The notes below the pieces were generated by a model, which had not been told where the DNA came from, did no database searches, and saw nothing but the letters and a program-made list of their open reading frames with translations. The translations under genes and the position numbers were made by a program. This document shows positions 1 to 11,500 of a DNA stretch of 64,000 bases, in pieces. The DNA is from Neoceratodus forsteri. Lineage: Eukaryota > Chordata > Ceratodontiformes > Ceratodontidae. The DNA lies in the NCBI GenBank assembly GCA_016271365.2, contig CM057450.1, positions 1,807,057,967 through 1,807,121,966 of the forward strand. The letters run 5' to 3'. Position 1 is the first letter of the stretch, and the number at the start of each line of letters is the position of its first letter.

Positions 1-714
1 ACATTAGATGGTATCTACAGGCTCTGGCTGCCACTGTACATATGCACAGAGTTTCACGTGGGCACAGGGAGTGGTCAGGGGATGGAGCTGTGCCAGACAT
101 CAGGAAGCTTTTATAGGGAGAAAGGTAGTAGAAAAAGGAAAAAAAAAAGAAAGACAGTAGACTATTTATTCCAGCAGTTTCAGAAATGCCAGTAGTATAG
201 TAGAAAAAGTAAAATTGATGTTCTATGAGATTTGATCAGAGAGTTGGTGTACTTTACTGACTGGTGGAGACAATTTTCTTGTTTTAGCAATCTCCTACAA
301 ATCAACCTTGGTTCACCCAGGGTTATTTCAACTTCAAGTTGTGTCTTCCACTATGCATTAAGATCTTACTATAGCTGACATAATTTGAGATTATTCTGTC
401 AGAATAACTTTAAAGGCAGCTGAAATGGATGGATATGCAGTGGCGCGGGAAGAAGGGACCCGATGTGTTGTTGCAATAGTCTAAAAACACTTCCTAGCGC
501 AGCAGAGATTTTGGGAAGGTAAACAGTATTTAGATGCACCAAGTGGGGTTTTACCAGTTGCAGGAGGGAAGTCATACTCCACTGTACAGGTTACTGGTTC
601 AACTACAGCTGTTTTATTGTGTGCATTTTCTGAGTCCATATTTGAGAAAGGACAGGGATAGAATGGAATTATACAGTGAAAGGTGACAAAATTATCCAAG
701 GACAGCACGGTGGG
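1..714. other. No recognisable gene
   Basis: I recognise no coding region, RNA gene or repeat family here. There is an A-rich tract near 138-150. The minus strand keeps a 75-codon open stretch at 481-708 that resembles no family I know and is probably chance. Confidence 0.4.
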
Positions 715-828
715 TCATATGAGAAGAGATTGAAAAGTCTCAATATGTATTCTCCAGAGGTCAGGAGGAGAGGAGAGGGAGATATGACAGAAATATTGAA
801 ATATATGCAGAGGTACAATAGAGTGACT
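715..828 (+). repeat. CR1 LINE fragment, left part
   Basis: The plus strand matches the C-terminal part of the CR1 reverse-transcriptase ORF, with the pattern RRLKSLNMYSPEVRRR followed by a TEILKYM-like segment. That pattern recurs in the better-preserved CR1 copies of this window. The copy is old and frameshifted. It stops abruptly at 828, where a hAT element begins, and resumes at 2918, so the two pieces are one split insertion. Confidence 0.75.
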
Positions 829-2917
829 CAGGGTTTTAAATAAGGATTTTCGATTGATTAGCACTTTCATGCGGAAAAGTGCTACTCAATGTAGCTAATG
901 TGTAGCGATGGGAACAAATTGATTAGCAAAATGAAAAAGGTGCTTATATTTACAAAATACATGGCACAACTTGCCCCAACTATAAAAAACTGTGGGCATT
1001 GCCATAGCTTTAATATATGGATACCCGGGTGGCAGGACAGGCCAACAGACTCCCAGGTGGTCTGAATTTATTTATTTTGTTTTGATTACTGGGTAAGTGC
1101 ACTAGACCAAGAGCACTGCCTTAGCAATTTATTACCAGCACTGGGGGCCCATGACTCCAACAAGATCACGCTGAACTGTGGCTCTTGGTTCCCCACACTG
1201 GCACTATAAATACACAGCATTGCCCAGACTTCAGTGCCCTGATGATGTTTAGGCTGCTCAACAGTTTCCAGCACAGCTGGCAAAGTACCCCCCCCCCCGT
1301 AATGGTGGTATGGACCCAGAGAGATTTAGCTTTCACAGCAGGGCACACTGAAAAAACTTTGCCAGCCCTCCCCCATATAGTAGGCCAGAGGACTTGAGTT
1401 CTGTCTCATGATAGGTGCGTGCAGCTCAAAGTCCTCCCCACCACCACTACCCCGTTCTGCTGGACTCACTTGGCATGTTCCTTTGCTCAGCTGAGAAGCG
1501 TGTCAAGTCCCCATGCACTCTCAGCATACGGCAGTGCTAGACTGAGTATGACCACTGTCCCACAGTTGCTGAACATGATTTAGTGGCTACAGACTGTAAC
1601 CCCCAGCGGTGCATGTCTGAGGGCCCAGAGAACAGAACACACACCAGGGCACAGACTTTGCCTCCCCCAAAGGGCCCAGAGAACATCTAAGCTGCCTGCT
1701 GGTGACAGACTGCCCCCCATGTAGCAGGGCTGGAGAACTTATGGCAGCATAGCCCCCACCCCACCACACACACATATCTGCTGGTGGGAATCGGATCCAT
1801 CTCACCTATAGCAAAGTCTGGCTACTCAAATCCTGGCTACTCATGGAGGCACACACCAATCCACTGTGGTCCAAAACCTTGCCTCTGAAGCCCCCCTCAT
1901 GCACACATGGTCAAAAGGTCAGAAAACTACATGGGGATTGGGAAGAGCCTATGTCTGCTGAGATCGCCCTGAAACACGGGACCCAAGTAAACTGTAGCCA
2001 AGCAAGCCAGGGGACATCTGACTGCACATCTTTCCAACCAGGATCATCGGCATGTCAGGGCCTGCAGTGGCAACTGAAGGAGTGAGAGTCACCATGACCT
2101 CCTGGCCTCGAGCTCCTCGGACAACAACAGCACACCAGAAACTCACACCAGGGGATCAATCGGCTTCCTGCAGCATGAGAGAGGCTTCCAGGAAGATCAA
2201 ATCGGCAGGTCGTGGGCTGCACTGACGATGGATGGCAGAGGGTTTAAAACAACATCCTCGATCCCCAACAGCAGCGAGCAGCAGCTGAGGCCGGGGTGTG
2301 GGGCAAACACACAGGACGAGGAAAGGAGAGCCAGCTTACAACAGCAGGATGGGACACCTGCTACAGGGAACAGACAAAGGGGCACCTGCCGATCACAGAA
2401 AGTCCCAGACTGCCTCTTGAAGCATGACCCCCTTCATGACTGGTGCACTTAATTTTACCAGCATTAAACTCACAGATGGAAGGGCATGGCAGCCTGTGTG
2501 GGTATTTCGTCAAGCTGTCCCATACTTTTTTGTTAGCTGCTCAGCTACTGTCAATGATTTTGCCGACGTCCCAAAGCTGCAGTCCCTTAAACCTAAGCTG
2601 CCCTTGTTGCCATTAAAAATCATGTGTACCCACCTTGCTCTCCTCGGTCGTCAGCATTGCAGCTCAGCCCATGCTCCACTCTGCTCTCCTCTGCACCATG
2701 GGTCACTGTCTCCTTACAGCGCGGGATTCAGGAGGCAATGATTTTTAAGACGAGGCAGAGCAGAGCAGCCTGAATCTTCTCGCAGAACACGTGGAAATGC
2801 TAAAAAAAAAATCTGAAATGGATCGCACTTTTTTGCGATCCAGTCCACGTTTTGCCTCGCATGACCAGCCGGTTCACCTCACAAACTGTGATGCGATACC
2901 AGCTATTTAAAACCCTG
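829..2917. mobile_element. Non-autonomous hAT DNA transposon, 2.1 kb
   Basis: The element begins CAGGGTTTTAAATA and ends with the exact reverse complement TATTTAAAACCCTG, a typical hAT terminus. It is flanked by near-identical 8-bp duplications, GAGTGACT at 821-828 and GAGTGAAC at 2918-2925, matching the 8-bp target duplication of the hAT superfamily. Removing it rejoins a CR1 fragment. I see no hAT transposase motif and no long ORF inside, so it would depend on a transposase supplied in trans. The left end continues into GATTGATTAGC, shared with the short element at 14393-14583, so the two belong to one family. Confidence 0.85.
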
Positions 2918-3300
2918 GAGTGAACTCTACAGATTTGTTCAGTATGGTAATATTACAATGATCACTGACAGGGTGGAGTGTGGTAGTGACCCTTATTGAT
3001 AAAAGTTGTTGCTATGTTGACAAGAGTTTTTCAAGCTGAGGAAAGTTCATCTACCAGGGGCACAATCTCAAGCTGTTGGGGCTGGGATTCAACAAGGGCA
3101 TTAGGAAGTATTTTTCACAGAAAGAGTGGTGGACAAATGGAATAGTCTACACATCAATATAGCCAATGCTGACACTATATCTGGGGTCAAAGCACAAAGG
3201 GTAATCTTTAAGGGGTCATTAGGAATGAGACTGTGTAAAGACAGGGACCACTCGGAGGAAATATTGATTATACATTGTAGGGCATCAGGGCAGACATGTG
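2918..3300 (+). repeat. CR1 LINE fragment, right part
   Basis: This continues the CR1 copy interrupted at 828. Around 3090-3150 the translated sequence shows the CR1 C-terminal signature NKGIRKYFSQKEWWTNGIV, equivalent to the RKFFxxRVVDxWN segment of better copies. The fragment is eroded, with stops in all frames. Its 3' boundary is approximate. Confidence 0.7.
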
Positions 3301-4420
3301 TTCCTAGTCTCCTGGCTTTTATGTTAACAAGGAAACACACATGCACAAACAAACAAGCAGAAGCAGATATAAACAAAATTAAACAGTGCATGAAGCATGG
3401 CAATATCTCACTGCATTACAAAATCCCATTTATTTAATCATTTATTGAAGCTCATTTTGTAAACAGCCTACAGCCATGGAACAAGGCCCTCACAAATCAC
3501 AATTCAGCAAGAACATTTTACTTTACAAAAGGATAGCTACTGCCTCTGAAGTTACTAGGAATTTAAATCAGAAATTCACACAAAAGGACTGTGACATGGA
3601 AATAATTATTATCAATAAAGTTCACTTTACATAAAATAAACACATTTTCATCTTTGGCTGGTTTAATAAGTTGATAAATTATTCATTGTACAATACAGTT
3701 AAGAAGTTGATGTACAAACTATATTGCATGATCCTCCAGTCCTCCTTACCTTATGGCTTCGGGTCTGCTTCTGCTGGACTGCCCTCTGAAGTCTGACCTC
3801 GCTCGGTCTCTTGACAAGTTGACTGACAAAAACAAAATGCTTGCTACTGCTTCTGAATCTCCGCACCGCACTGTCTCCGCTCGCTCGCCTCACCCGCCGC
3901 CCGGTGTAAACTGCTGGAAATAAATTCTGAACTGAAATTAAAACAGTGAAAAAATCTTTCGGTCTTGCGCTCTAGCCTCTCGCTCCATCGCACTCTCTCT
4001 TTGCCTTGTTGTGCGGTAACTGGTGGGTTCCCACCAGTTTTACTGCAGTCTGCTGCTCCCGCCATCCAGTTTGTCAGGTGACCCAGTCCCAGTGACAGTC
4101 TCTCACAAGCCATGGCAACAGGATGGATGTGTCGGGGTCACGAGTGGGGGGATGGGGGTGAGACAGACTACAGAAAGTGCAACACGCACTCAGACACCAC
4201 TACAGACTCCCTGAGGAGGCAAAAAAATTGTTTTTTTTAATTTACGGACCCCTAAATGATGCCCTTCTGTCTGCTCAGCTGAGGCGTGGAGCCGAGGAGA
4301 AGGACCGTGATCGCCGACCCCTGAGACTACTCTGTACCGCTGGTGCAGGTGCACTAACTTTGTTTGCTGGCTGGCTTGACAGCAGCGGCAGTCGGCGGCG
4401 CAGCGCTAAAGCACAAATTT
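3301..4420. other. Unassigned stretch, GC-rich near its end
   Basis: I find no recognisable protein or RNA. The segment 3850-4420 is GC-richer than its surroundings and rich in CpG, which would fit the internal promoter region of the hAT-like terminus that follows. Open stretches on both strands (for example 3844-4113 on minus) match no family I know. Confidence 0.35.
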
Positions 4421-4529
4421 AAAGGAACAGCGCGCCCCGCGCTCTGTACCAAAAATTTAAAATTCATTTTTGCGGTCATTTCGGGGGGTGTTTGAACACC
4501 CTAAACACCCCCCCCCGCCTACACCCCTG
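4421..4529 (-). mobile_element. hAT-like terminus, partner end not found
   Basis: Read on the minus strand, the block opens at 4529 with CAGGGGTGTAGGCG, followed by a GGGTGTTCAAACACCC palindrome (about 4482-4503). Both are typical of hAT 5' ends. No matching inverted end with an 8-bp duplication was found nearby, so this is either one end of a larger element reaching toward 3.3 kb or a truncated copy. The Kolobok-like transposase remnant begins about 30 bp to its right. Confidence 0.4.
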
Positions 4530-4559
4530 ATTGTTGGTATGGTAAATGTTAATCATGCC

Positions 4560-6395
4560 ATTACTTTCCACAGAACCAGATGCGCTGTGAACACTGTGGA
4601 CAAGGAAAGCGATACCGTACAGTTGCCACCCAAAAAGAAGATGTCATTATGACAGAAGAAGGTGCAGAGGTGCACACCACCATGTCACAGGGACACAGTG
4701 GCCTGAATATGAGTTACATTTTTTTGGGTCTGCAGAGAAGGTTGCCAAATATCACACAAACAACTATATACTCTTTGATGTTGCCGCACAGAGTGATACT
4801 TCCATGAAGAGGTCCTCTAGCAAAGTCAGTACATTACAGGAAGTTAAGACATCGTCAGAATGCAGTGTTGAAAATTATAGCGAAGATGCTGCCTTTGATA
4901 GTGACAGTGATTATGTGCCAGAATCTGGCACATCTGATAACTATTCATCTGACAGCAAAGATGGTGACACTGACAAGAGCAGTGACATTAAGTTGTTCAA
5001 TAAATGCATTGTCTGTGTAGAAAACCTCCAGGAACTGCTTCAGTTCTGCGTAATGTGTAGCACTGGAGTCACCGAGAACAACATGAAGCAGAATGGTCAC
5101 TCAGTGAACTGGAACTCACAGCCAGTACTGCACAAATGCCTTATGACAATATCAAATTGGCAGCTGACATTTTATTCAGTGGAAACACTTTTGCCAAGGT
5201 GCAATTGATTTCTGAATTGCTAAGGTTGGAAGTGTTTAGCCATCAGACTTTTAACAGAATACAAACAACAAACCAGTTCCCAAAATTTAATAAGGAGTGG
5301 ACAGCACAAAAAGCATTGCTACTGGAGGCACTGAAACATAACGAGAACCTAACGTTGTGTGGAGATGGCAGATGCGACTCCCCTGGTTTCTCTGCAAAGT
5401 ATTGTACGTGCAATACAATGGATCAGGAAATGGAAAAAATAATCTATTTCAGTCTAGTACAAGTGACAGAAGTCTTGAGTTCCACAGAAATGGAAAAAGA
5501 AGGTTTATTGAGATGTGTGGAGCATCTGATTGATTCAGGTATTCCAATCAACACTATAGCCACAGATCGTCATATATAGATAAACTGCCTTATAAATAAG
5601 AAGTACACGCCAGATCACAACATTTCACATCAGTTTGATGTGTGGTACATGGCAGAATGGATCAAGAAGCAGTTATTTCTGAAAGCAAAGAAAAAGGAAT
5701 GCGCTGACTTGCTGCCATGGATATCCTCAATATCCAACCATTTGTGGTGGGCATGTGCTGCATGCAACGGTGATATACAGGTGCTACGGGAAATGGTGAC
5801 GTCTACCACACATTACATTGTTAAAAAAATAAATGGACTGGAAATTGGAAATTCCATAAATGCGTACATGACAGGTTGACACCGGAACAGAAGTCTGCCA
5901 AAACATGGCTAAAAACATTCACCATCGCATGAGGCACTGAAATCAAGAAATTCATAGCCGACATATAGAAGTGCACACAGTTTTGGCACACAGGCAGCCT
6001 CGAGGTGTTCCACTCCCTCTCCCTGATATATTGCCCAAAGAGGCAGCATTTTAGTTATTCAGGAATGATTACAGTTGGCAGTGATGGACTGCAATGAAAA
6101 TATGGATCAACTAACGCAGTTAACAGCAGTGGAGAGCAACGCTTTCGCATTGTGTATCCAAAATCAAAGATGATGTGGGTGGCCAAGCCAATGAAGAGAA
6201 AGAAAACACGTGGTACAGCAGAAAGGATGATTACGTCAATACTGAATAACAGACAGTGTAGGAGACCTCCAACATCACTTGCAAAGATTTCACTTCTGCC
6301 AAACATAACTAGAGAGGACTGTCCTGCGAAAAGTCATATGATTTCTCTACACAGGTCAAGATTCAAATAAGACCTTCATGCTACTGAACGGAACC
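4560..6395 (+). pseudogene. Decayed Kolobok-like DDE transposase
   Basis: Broken reading frames encode a recognisable cut-and-paste transposase. In order: an acidic Ser/Asp-rich stretch (4804-4990), a Cys-rich segment with KCIVCVENL and FCVMCSTG (about 5000-5065), the first catalytic-acid motif GDGRCDSPGFSAKYC (from 5361), the second acidic motif TDRH near 5561, the segment FDVWYMAEWIKKQL (from 5632), NHLWWACAACNGD (about 5737) and the C-terminal FRIVYPKSK motif (about 6140). The family is common in fish, amphibians and invertebrates; I assign it to Kolobok by its GDGRxDSPG and TDRH motifs, which is tentative. Damage includes a frameshift near 5140, an in-frame stop at 5577 inside the region after TDRH and more frameshifts past 5877, so it cannot make active enzyme. 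A convergent ballast-domain gene follows. Confidence 0.7.
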
Positions 6396-7542
6396 TGTGA
6401 AGTAATGATGTCACCAAGGAATAACTTAGCAGAAACATCCGTATATGTGGTATAGTATGACTCAACAACAGTGAAAGTCATACCTTTTTGATTTTAAAGA
6501 GCTGGTGACATGATTCAGGCAGGCAACTCATTCATAAGTTGCCTTAGCGATTATCTAAATAAACCTTGTGCTGCAATATGTTTTTCAAGAAAAATACTTA
6601 CACCTTAACAATGCCAGGCTCATACACTCCATGAATGAGGTGAATGTGCATCTCAGCGCTACCATTCACCACTGAAAATCTACCTTTGATGATGTTCAGT
6701 ATGGACTGGGGCTGCATGCACTCTATATAATAAGTAATATGATGGGGATAGGATGAGGGATGGGAACTGTTGAAATGTAGTAACATTATCTTTGCTGTTG
6801 GTTATACATTTATGGGGATGATGTATCATTTCCCCATACATGTATCACCACCTGCAAAGATAGTGTTATCACATTTAGACAATGGGGCAGTGCGGCAGTG
6901 CTGAGATGGCAGCTTGGCTCCTACACTAAATGAACGATTGGGGCACTGTAAGTCAATACATCCTGTCACCATCTATTTAATAACAGTACTCACATTGAAG
7001 TCAATGTAATGAACAGATGTAGTAAAAGTTAGTATGCCAACACTGGGTGCTGTAAATATCAACTTGTCTAATGTTAGTTGTTACAGTGTAGATAATGTAG
7101 ACATGTTATGAAATTGCCAATGAACAATGCCTGATACCTGTAGGTTCTTTAGCTCTGCATTGACAATGTAAACAGATTAGACTGGGAATTATTTGCAATG
7201 CACTTCTATGTTTTACAACCTGTTGACAGTAATTCAAATGCAATTTGTGATGTCTCTTACTGACACTTGAAAAAAGGATACTATGTTATTAATAAAATAC
7301 AAGACATTAAATGAAGACAATATTTTCCATTGTATTACTTTATTTTGCACTTAATGCAAGTATTATTTGTGACATAAAAATTCAAATTGCAGTGTTTCAT
7401 TGAGTAACCATACTGCACAATTTTGCAAAATTTGTTTTGATCATGGTGGGCTTCACTGTACCTGTCACAATAAAATTTCAGCAAATATAATGTAAGGTAG
7501 TTGCTGTGAAAACAATCTGCAGGAATCAAAAGATACACATGA
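6396..7542. other. Spacer between convergent transposase and ballast gene
   Basis: AT-rich DNA without a recognised family. The minus strand holds an open segment at 6786-6598 followed directly by GTGTAAGTA, which resembles a splice donor, so a small unknown exon is possible. The interval lies between the 3' ends of two convergent genes and would contain both transcript ends. Confidence 0.4.
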
Positions 7543-7708
7543 TCAGAATGGCATTCCATCTATGAATCCGACATATTCTCCGTACTCCTCTGGGTATTGG
7601 TTTCTTATTGCCCATACAGCACAGGATGGAATAACGTGCCGCACACATTTACCAAGTTTCTGGTGGATCCAGTATGTGAATTGTGTGTATACTGCCCATC
7701 TGTATGAC
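7543..7708 (-). pseudogene. P2X7 ballast-like gene, exon 3
   Basis: This is the last coding exon of a P2X7-tail-like ('ballast') domain gene on the minus strand. It follows a good splice acceptor (TTTTCTTCAG, 7718-7709) and encodes YRWAVYTQFTYWIHQKLGK and then VIPSCAVWAIRNQYPEEYGE, ending in VGFIDGMPF and a TGA at 7545-7543. Known relatives carry the same RYxAYRQFVxWxWxxLGxxxRxVxPSCVVxxIRxxFP pattern, including the C-terminal cytoplasmic domain of the P2X7 receptor. The exon itself is intact. It begins in phase 2, which fits the end of exon 2 exactly (Asn-Arg-Ser-Tyr across the junction). The gene as a whole is broken by a stop in exon 1. Confidence 0.82.
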
Positions 7709-8044
7709 CTGAAGAAAACATTGTGTAAACAATGACAGGCTATACTTCCCCACCTTATACAATGTTAATAAAGTACTATAATGATGTCTGCTGTTGGGCT
7801 GGTGCTACTTTCTCTTTCCTAAATATTCCCTTACCATTCTGCAGTAATCAGATACCAAAAATAAAGAATTATTCTAAAGTCCTTAATGTGGATAAAACCC
7901 GGTATACAAAATAAAACTTTCATTAAGTTACCTCAGTATAGGTCCTCACACCCATCCTGAAGTGATGTATAAAACTCTGATTCACTTTATGTAGTGATTC
8001 AATCCCCCCCACCCAGCAGCAAAAAAACAAAATTGACTACTTAC

Positions 8045-8177
8045 CTATTTGCAACTGGATCCTCAAAGACGTCGTTGTGTACGTCATATAGATGCAGCAG
8101 TGTCACCCAAAGACTGTGTTGCAGAACACATACATTCTTGAATGTTTCATTATCTGTAACACGCTGTAAACTGTGAA
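8045..8177 (-). pseudogene. P2X7 ballast-like gene, exon 2
   Basis: The 133-bp middle exon lies between an acceptor (TTATCCTAG) and a strong donor (GTAAGTAG). It encodes TDNETFKNVCVLQHSLWV followed by LLHLYDVHNDVFEDPVANR, which corresponds to the central helical segment of ballast domains (pattern: F..VCLN..VL..A......Y). It starts in phase 1 and ends in phase 2, so splicing from exon 1 (18710-18437) and into exon 3 (7708-7543) keeps one frame. The intron to exon 3 is 336 bp. The intron to exon 1 is about 10.3 kb because a nest of mobile elements was inserted in it. Confidence 0.8.
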
Positions 8178-8299
8178 CTAGGATAACAACAATGGATGTT
8201 AAGAATTCACATGTCATACATACTCAAGTGTACAGTGTGACTCAATGAAGTGCTGATAGCAATGTAACATTATCGGTAAAACTAGACCCTTCACAAGTG
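8178..8299. other. Residual intron 1 of the ballast-like gene
   Basis: A short AT-rich segment between exon 2 and the 5'-truncated end of the invading CR1. I see no other feature in it. Confidence 0.4.
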
Positions 8300-9509
8300 A
8301 TAGTCAGATTAGCACAGTCAATGAAGGAAGGGTACAAGACATTCTTTAGGTACATAACTGAAAGAAGAAAAAACAATGTGGGACTGAAAGGCTAAAAGTG
8401 GAGGGAAGATAGTGTAAGTAAGGGGACATAGAAAAGGCAGAAATACTGAATAAATGCATCTGCTCAGTATTCATGGAAGAAGGAAAGGGTCAGGGACCAC
8501 AGCTGGGCAGCCGATACAAGGAGGGGGGAGAGGTGGACACCAGTCTATTCACAGTGCAGAGAGTCCTGGAGGAGCTCATGAGACTGAATGAGAACAAAGC
8601 AATGTAGCCAGATGGTATACACCCAAGGATATTAAAAGAGCAGCGAAGAGAGCTAGTAGCGCCTATGTCCACATAGGCTGGTTAACAAGATGGGGATTGT
8701 TGGTATGGGACATTAGGTGGCAGACTGGGTTATGAACTGGTTAACAGTCAGGAAGCAGAGGGTGGTGGTAAATGGGATCCAATCCAGGTTGAGAGGGGTG
8801 GCCAGCAGGGTACCACCGGGATTGGTCCTTGGGCCAGTCCTGTTTAATGTCTTCATTAGTGACATTGCAGCCAGGCTGGAAGGAAAGGTCTGCCTGTTTG
8901 CAGATAACACCAAGATCTGCAACAGGGTGGATACTCCAGAAGGGGTGGAAAGAATGAGGAGGGACCTTGAGAAGCTTGAAAAATGGTCTGAAGTGTGGTA
9001 AGTAAGGTGTAATTCTAAGCAGTGCAGAATTATGCACCTGGGATGAAGGAACCCTGGAGAGAATTATAGGATGGTAGGAGAGTTGCTGAAAATCACCAAG
9101 GAAGAAAGTAACCTGGGGTAATCATTTCTGATGACCTAAAGATATCCAAACAGAGTACAAAGGCTGCAGAGAGGGCCAGTGGCATGCTGGGGTGCATAGG
9201 CAGAGACATCATTAGCAGAAGATGGGATGTGGTGATGCCATTGTATAAGACACTAGTGAGCCATCACCTGTAGTACTGTGTGCAGTTCTGGAGGCTGCAC
9301 CTTCATAAGGACATTGACAGGGTAGAAGCGATCCAGAGAGGGGCAACAAAAATGGTACAGGGCTTGTACCAGAAAAACTTATGAGGAGAGATAACAGGAC
9401 CTCAATATGCACTTGCTGGTGGAGAGGAGGGAGAAGGGGAACATGATAGAAACATTCAAATACACTAAAGACATAAACAAGGTGCAGGGGGGAGCCATCT
9501 TCCATTATA
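8300..9509 (+). mobile_element. CR1 LINE, 5' part of the outer nest layer
   Basis: A 5'-truncated CR1 begins near 8300 inside the linker before the reverse transcriptase (MKEGYKTFFRYITERRKNN). It continues through the RT motifs VPPGLVLGPVLFNVFISD and VCLFADNTKICNRVD (about 8795-8930), where the catalytic FADD is changed to FADN, and on into the C-terminal segment ending near HKDIDRVEAIQRGATKMVQG. Frameshifts are scattered throughout. At about 9510 it is interrupted by a Rex1-like LINE, and its 3' end resumes near 18039. It sits in intron 1 of the ballast-like gene. Confidence 0.85.
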
Positions 9510-10107
9510 GGGTGAGTTCCTAAGTATATTGAATTTGGAAATCTAAAACAACTTTCGTCAGATGTTGTAGACACTGCTTTTTCAGGGGTTGAATGGACCC
9601 AACTTCAGTCTCTCACGGATCCCAATTCTATGCTCATCCAGTTCTCTAGGTGCTTTTTCTCGATAGTTGATAAAATAGCCCCTTTAGAAAGGATGAGAGT
9701 ACGGGCTAACAAACATCAGTGGGTTTCACCTGCATTGTTACAACGTATGCATTCTAGGGACAAAAGCTGGAAACAGTTTAAAATAAAAAGGCATGCTATT
9801 TCGCTGCAGAATTATAAAAAAATCTTAGAAATAGGTGTAAGTCCAAGATCAGAAAAGCAAAGACTCAATTTTTTCTGTCCAAGCAGCAAAAAGCATTCGA
9901 GGATGCCAGAAAGACCTGGAAGACCTAGAATGAATTGTTAGGGAGGGGCAAAAAAACACATAAGTGACCCGGGACTGGTCTCCCAGATGTTTAACAATTA
10001 TTGTGGTGACCTAGATAGCTACAGGTCACAGTTTTCCCTCTCAGGATCTGATTCTCAAACCGTAAACAATTATATATCACCAAAGTTTTACTTTACAAAG
10101 GTCTCCC
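9510..10107 (+). mobile_element. Rex1-like LINE, 5' part
   Basis: The segment between endonuclease and reverse transcriptase of a non-LTR element lies here, including DKIAPLERMRVRANKHQWV, LLQRMHSRDKSWKQFK and later NNYISPKFYFTKVS. The last residues are encoded across the target duplication of the inserted L1, and the same frame continues at 16351 as KVSPETVTKYLLG, so the two parts were once contiguous. The clade call (Rex1/Babar rather than L2) rests on the THHCLLY signature in the 3' part and is moderate. The copy is inserted in CR1. Confidence 0.65.
10097..10107 (+). repeat. Target-site duplication of the ORF1-only L1, left copy
   Basis: AAAGGTCTCCC here is repeated exactly at 16348-16358, immediately after a poly(A) run. 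The pair marks the two ends of an L1-type insertion made by target-primed reverse transcription. Confidence 0.85.
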
Positions 10108-11292
10108 TAGGGCGTGGCCTGACCACTGTGTGCACAGACGCAGGGAACCAGTGCTCCGCAAGGAGCAAACTTAAAAATTATTAAAATAGCTTTTAAAGTG
10201 CAAATTTAGTAGTACTACAAATACCAATCGACTGCCCAGTGTCTCCTGCAAGATTAGTAGCTTCTGGAAAGATGGAGAAGACCAAAAATCAGCCACCAAG
10301 TGTTTCAACAACATACAAGACCCAGAGCATGTGTGCTAAGGTGGGAGAATCAGCAGTGTCAACAGCCGATGGGGAGCCCACTTTGGCATCGCTCCTTGCC
10401 ACAATATAGGGGCTTGATAAAAAGATTGAGGGCTTCACGAATAAAACAGCCCTGCTCGAGCAAAAAACTGAATCCACCTCAGCCAAAGCATCAATGGCGG
10501 GTGAAGCAGCAGAAAAAGCCCTTGTAACATGCACAGGGCTAGTACGAGAGAATACTACCCTGCGTGCAAGATTGGAACAGCGGGAAAATTTTACCAGAGC
10601 CGCCAGTATTCATATTATTGGCCTACCTGAAGATACAGAGGGTGACAATTTTTGGGTTCATGTCGGGCTGGATACTGGAGGCACTAGCATTGAATATAGA
10701 TCTCCACATCAAATTTGCATACAGAATTACCCCTCGAAGACCTCTGCAGCATGAAGCAACCCCACAAACTGTTCTTGTAGTCACTGGGGGCTCAGATGAG
10801 AGAGACGAGCTTCTCCTGGCAGTGAAATGTCCTAAGGGAGCCAAACATTTTTTCCAAACCTAAGCTTCAGCACCAGAATGTGTTGGAAGAGTTTTGATTG
10901 CATACACTCAGCCTTACAAGAACTGGGAGTAAATCATTTACTGATGCCTGCATGTCTGAACATTCACTATGGGGGCAAAACGTATCTATTTTCCAACCCT
11001 ACAGAGGCAGGCAAGATGGCAGAGATGAACAGACAAGAGTTTGTTGCCTGAGCAGATACAGTACAATCTGAAGCTGAGTCGGACACTGAACTAGGACTGT
11101 TTAAACTGTATGTGTCTTTGTATACGCAGGTTAAAAAAAAGACACTTTTCCAGTATTATAGTGTTGGAGTTAAGTTGCATCATAGTAAAACATAACCACT
11201 AACTTGTGTATTTATGAAAGAGATCTTATGGGTGAGGATTTTTGGGAACCATAATGGGTGTTTATAGCCTTTCTGTGTTAAAAGTTGATCTT
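10108..11292 (+). mobile_element. ORF1-only L1 ('half-LINE'), 5' part
   Basis: The element starts directly after the target duplication with a short GC-rich leader (TAGGGCGTGGCCTGACC), then carries an L1 ORF1 (10272-11051) and about 240 bp of non-coding DNA. It is interrupted at 11293 by DIRS-1 and ends with poly(A) at 16350. Without DIRS-1 it is about 1.8 kb, with no trace of endonuclease or reverse transcriptase. This matches the layout of mammalian HAL1 half-LINEs (established knowledge), which L1 enzymes mobilise in trans. Confidence 0.7.
10272..11051 (+). pseudogene. L1/Tx1-type ORF1 protein, decayed
   Basis: ORF1 proteins are trimeric RNA-binding chaperones of L1-type LINEs. The ATG at 10272 opens MEKTKNQPPSVSTTYKTQS. 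A coiled-coil segment follows (LLEQKTESTSAKASMAGEAA to RENTTLRARLEQ, about 10455-10580), then the RRM start SIHIIGLPEDTEGDNFW (about 10605) and the C-terminal domain (LNIHYGGKTYLFSNPTEA near 10965). An early in-frame TAG occurs around 10406, and at least two frameshifts break the frame near 10700-10860. The length of about 260 codons is short for the family but contains all three domains. Confidence 0.72.
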
Positions 11293-11500
11293 ATCTGTGT
11301 CAATCTTCACCATTCATCACTAGTGGGTATAGTGCACTGGAGCTAGGACCCCGTGGGAGACTTTTTTTTTTCTTATCATGGGCAGAGTCGACGCAGAGCT
11401 GGCACCGCCCTCGAGGCTGACGTTCCATGTGGCGCTCGAGGGTTGGCCGTTAGCTGCTGTCGACTCCACCCCAGCCCCAGTTCTTTCTCTCCCGCCGTCG
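11293..11500 (+). repeat. DIRS-1 left inverted terminal repeat
   Basis: The segment pairs with about 15500-15720. Recognisable pairs are GGCGCTCGAGGGTTGGCC with GGCCAACCCTTGAGCGCC, GTCGACTCC with GGAGTCGA, and CACCATTCATCACTAGTGGG with its complement at the right end. The arms are imperfect, as in all three copies here. Confidence 0.8.

Noticed and set aside
3101..3437. Overlapping ORFs of about 100 codons on both strands
   Set aside because: Shadows over a decayed CR1 3' end; only short CR1-like residues are meaningful.
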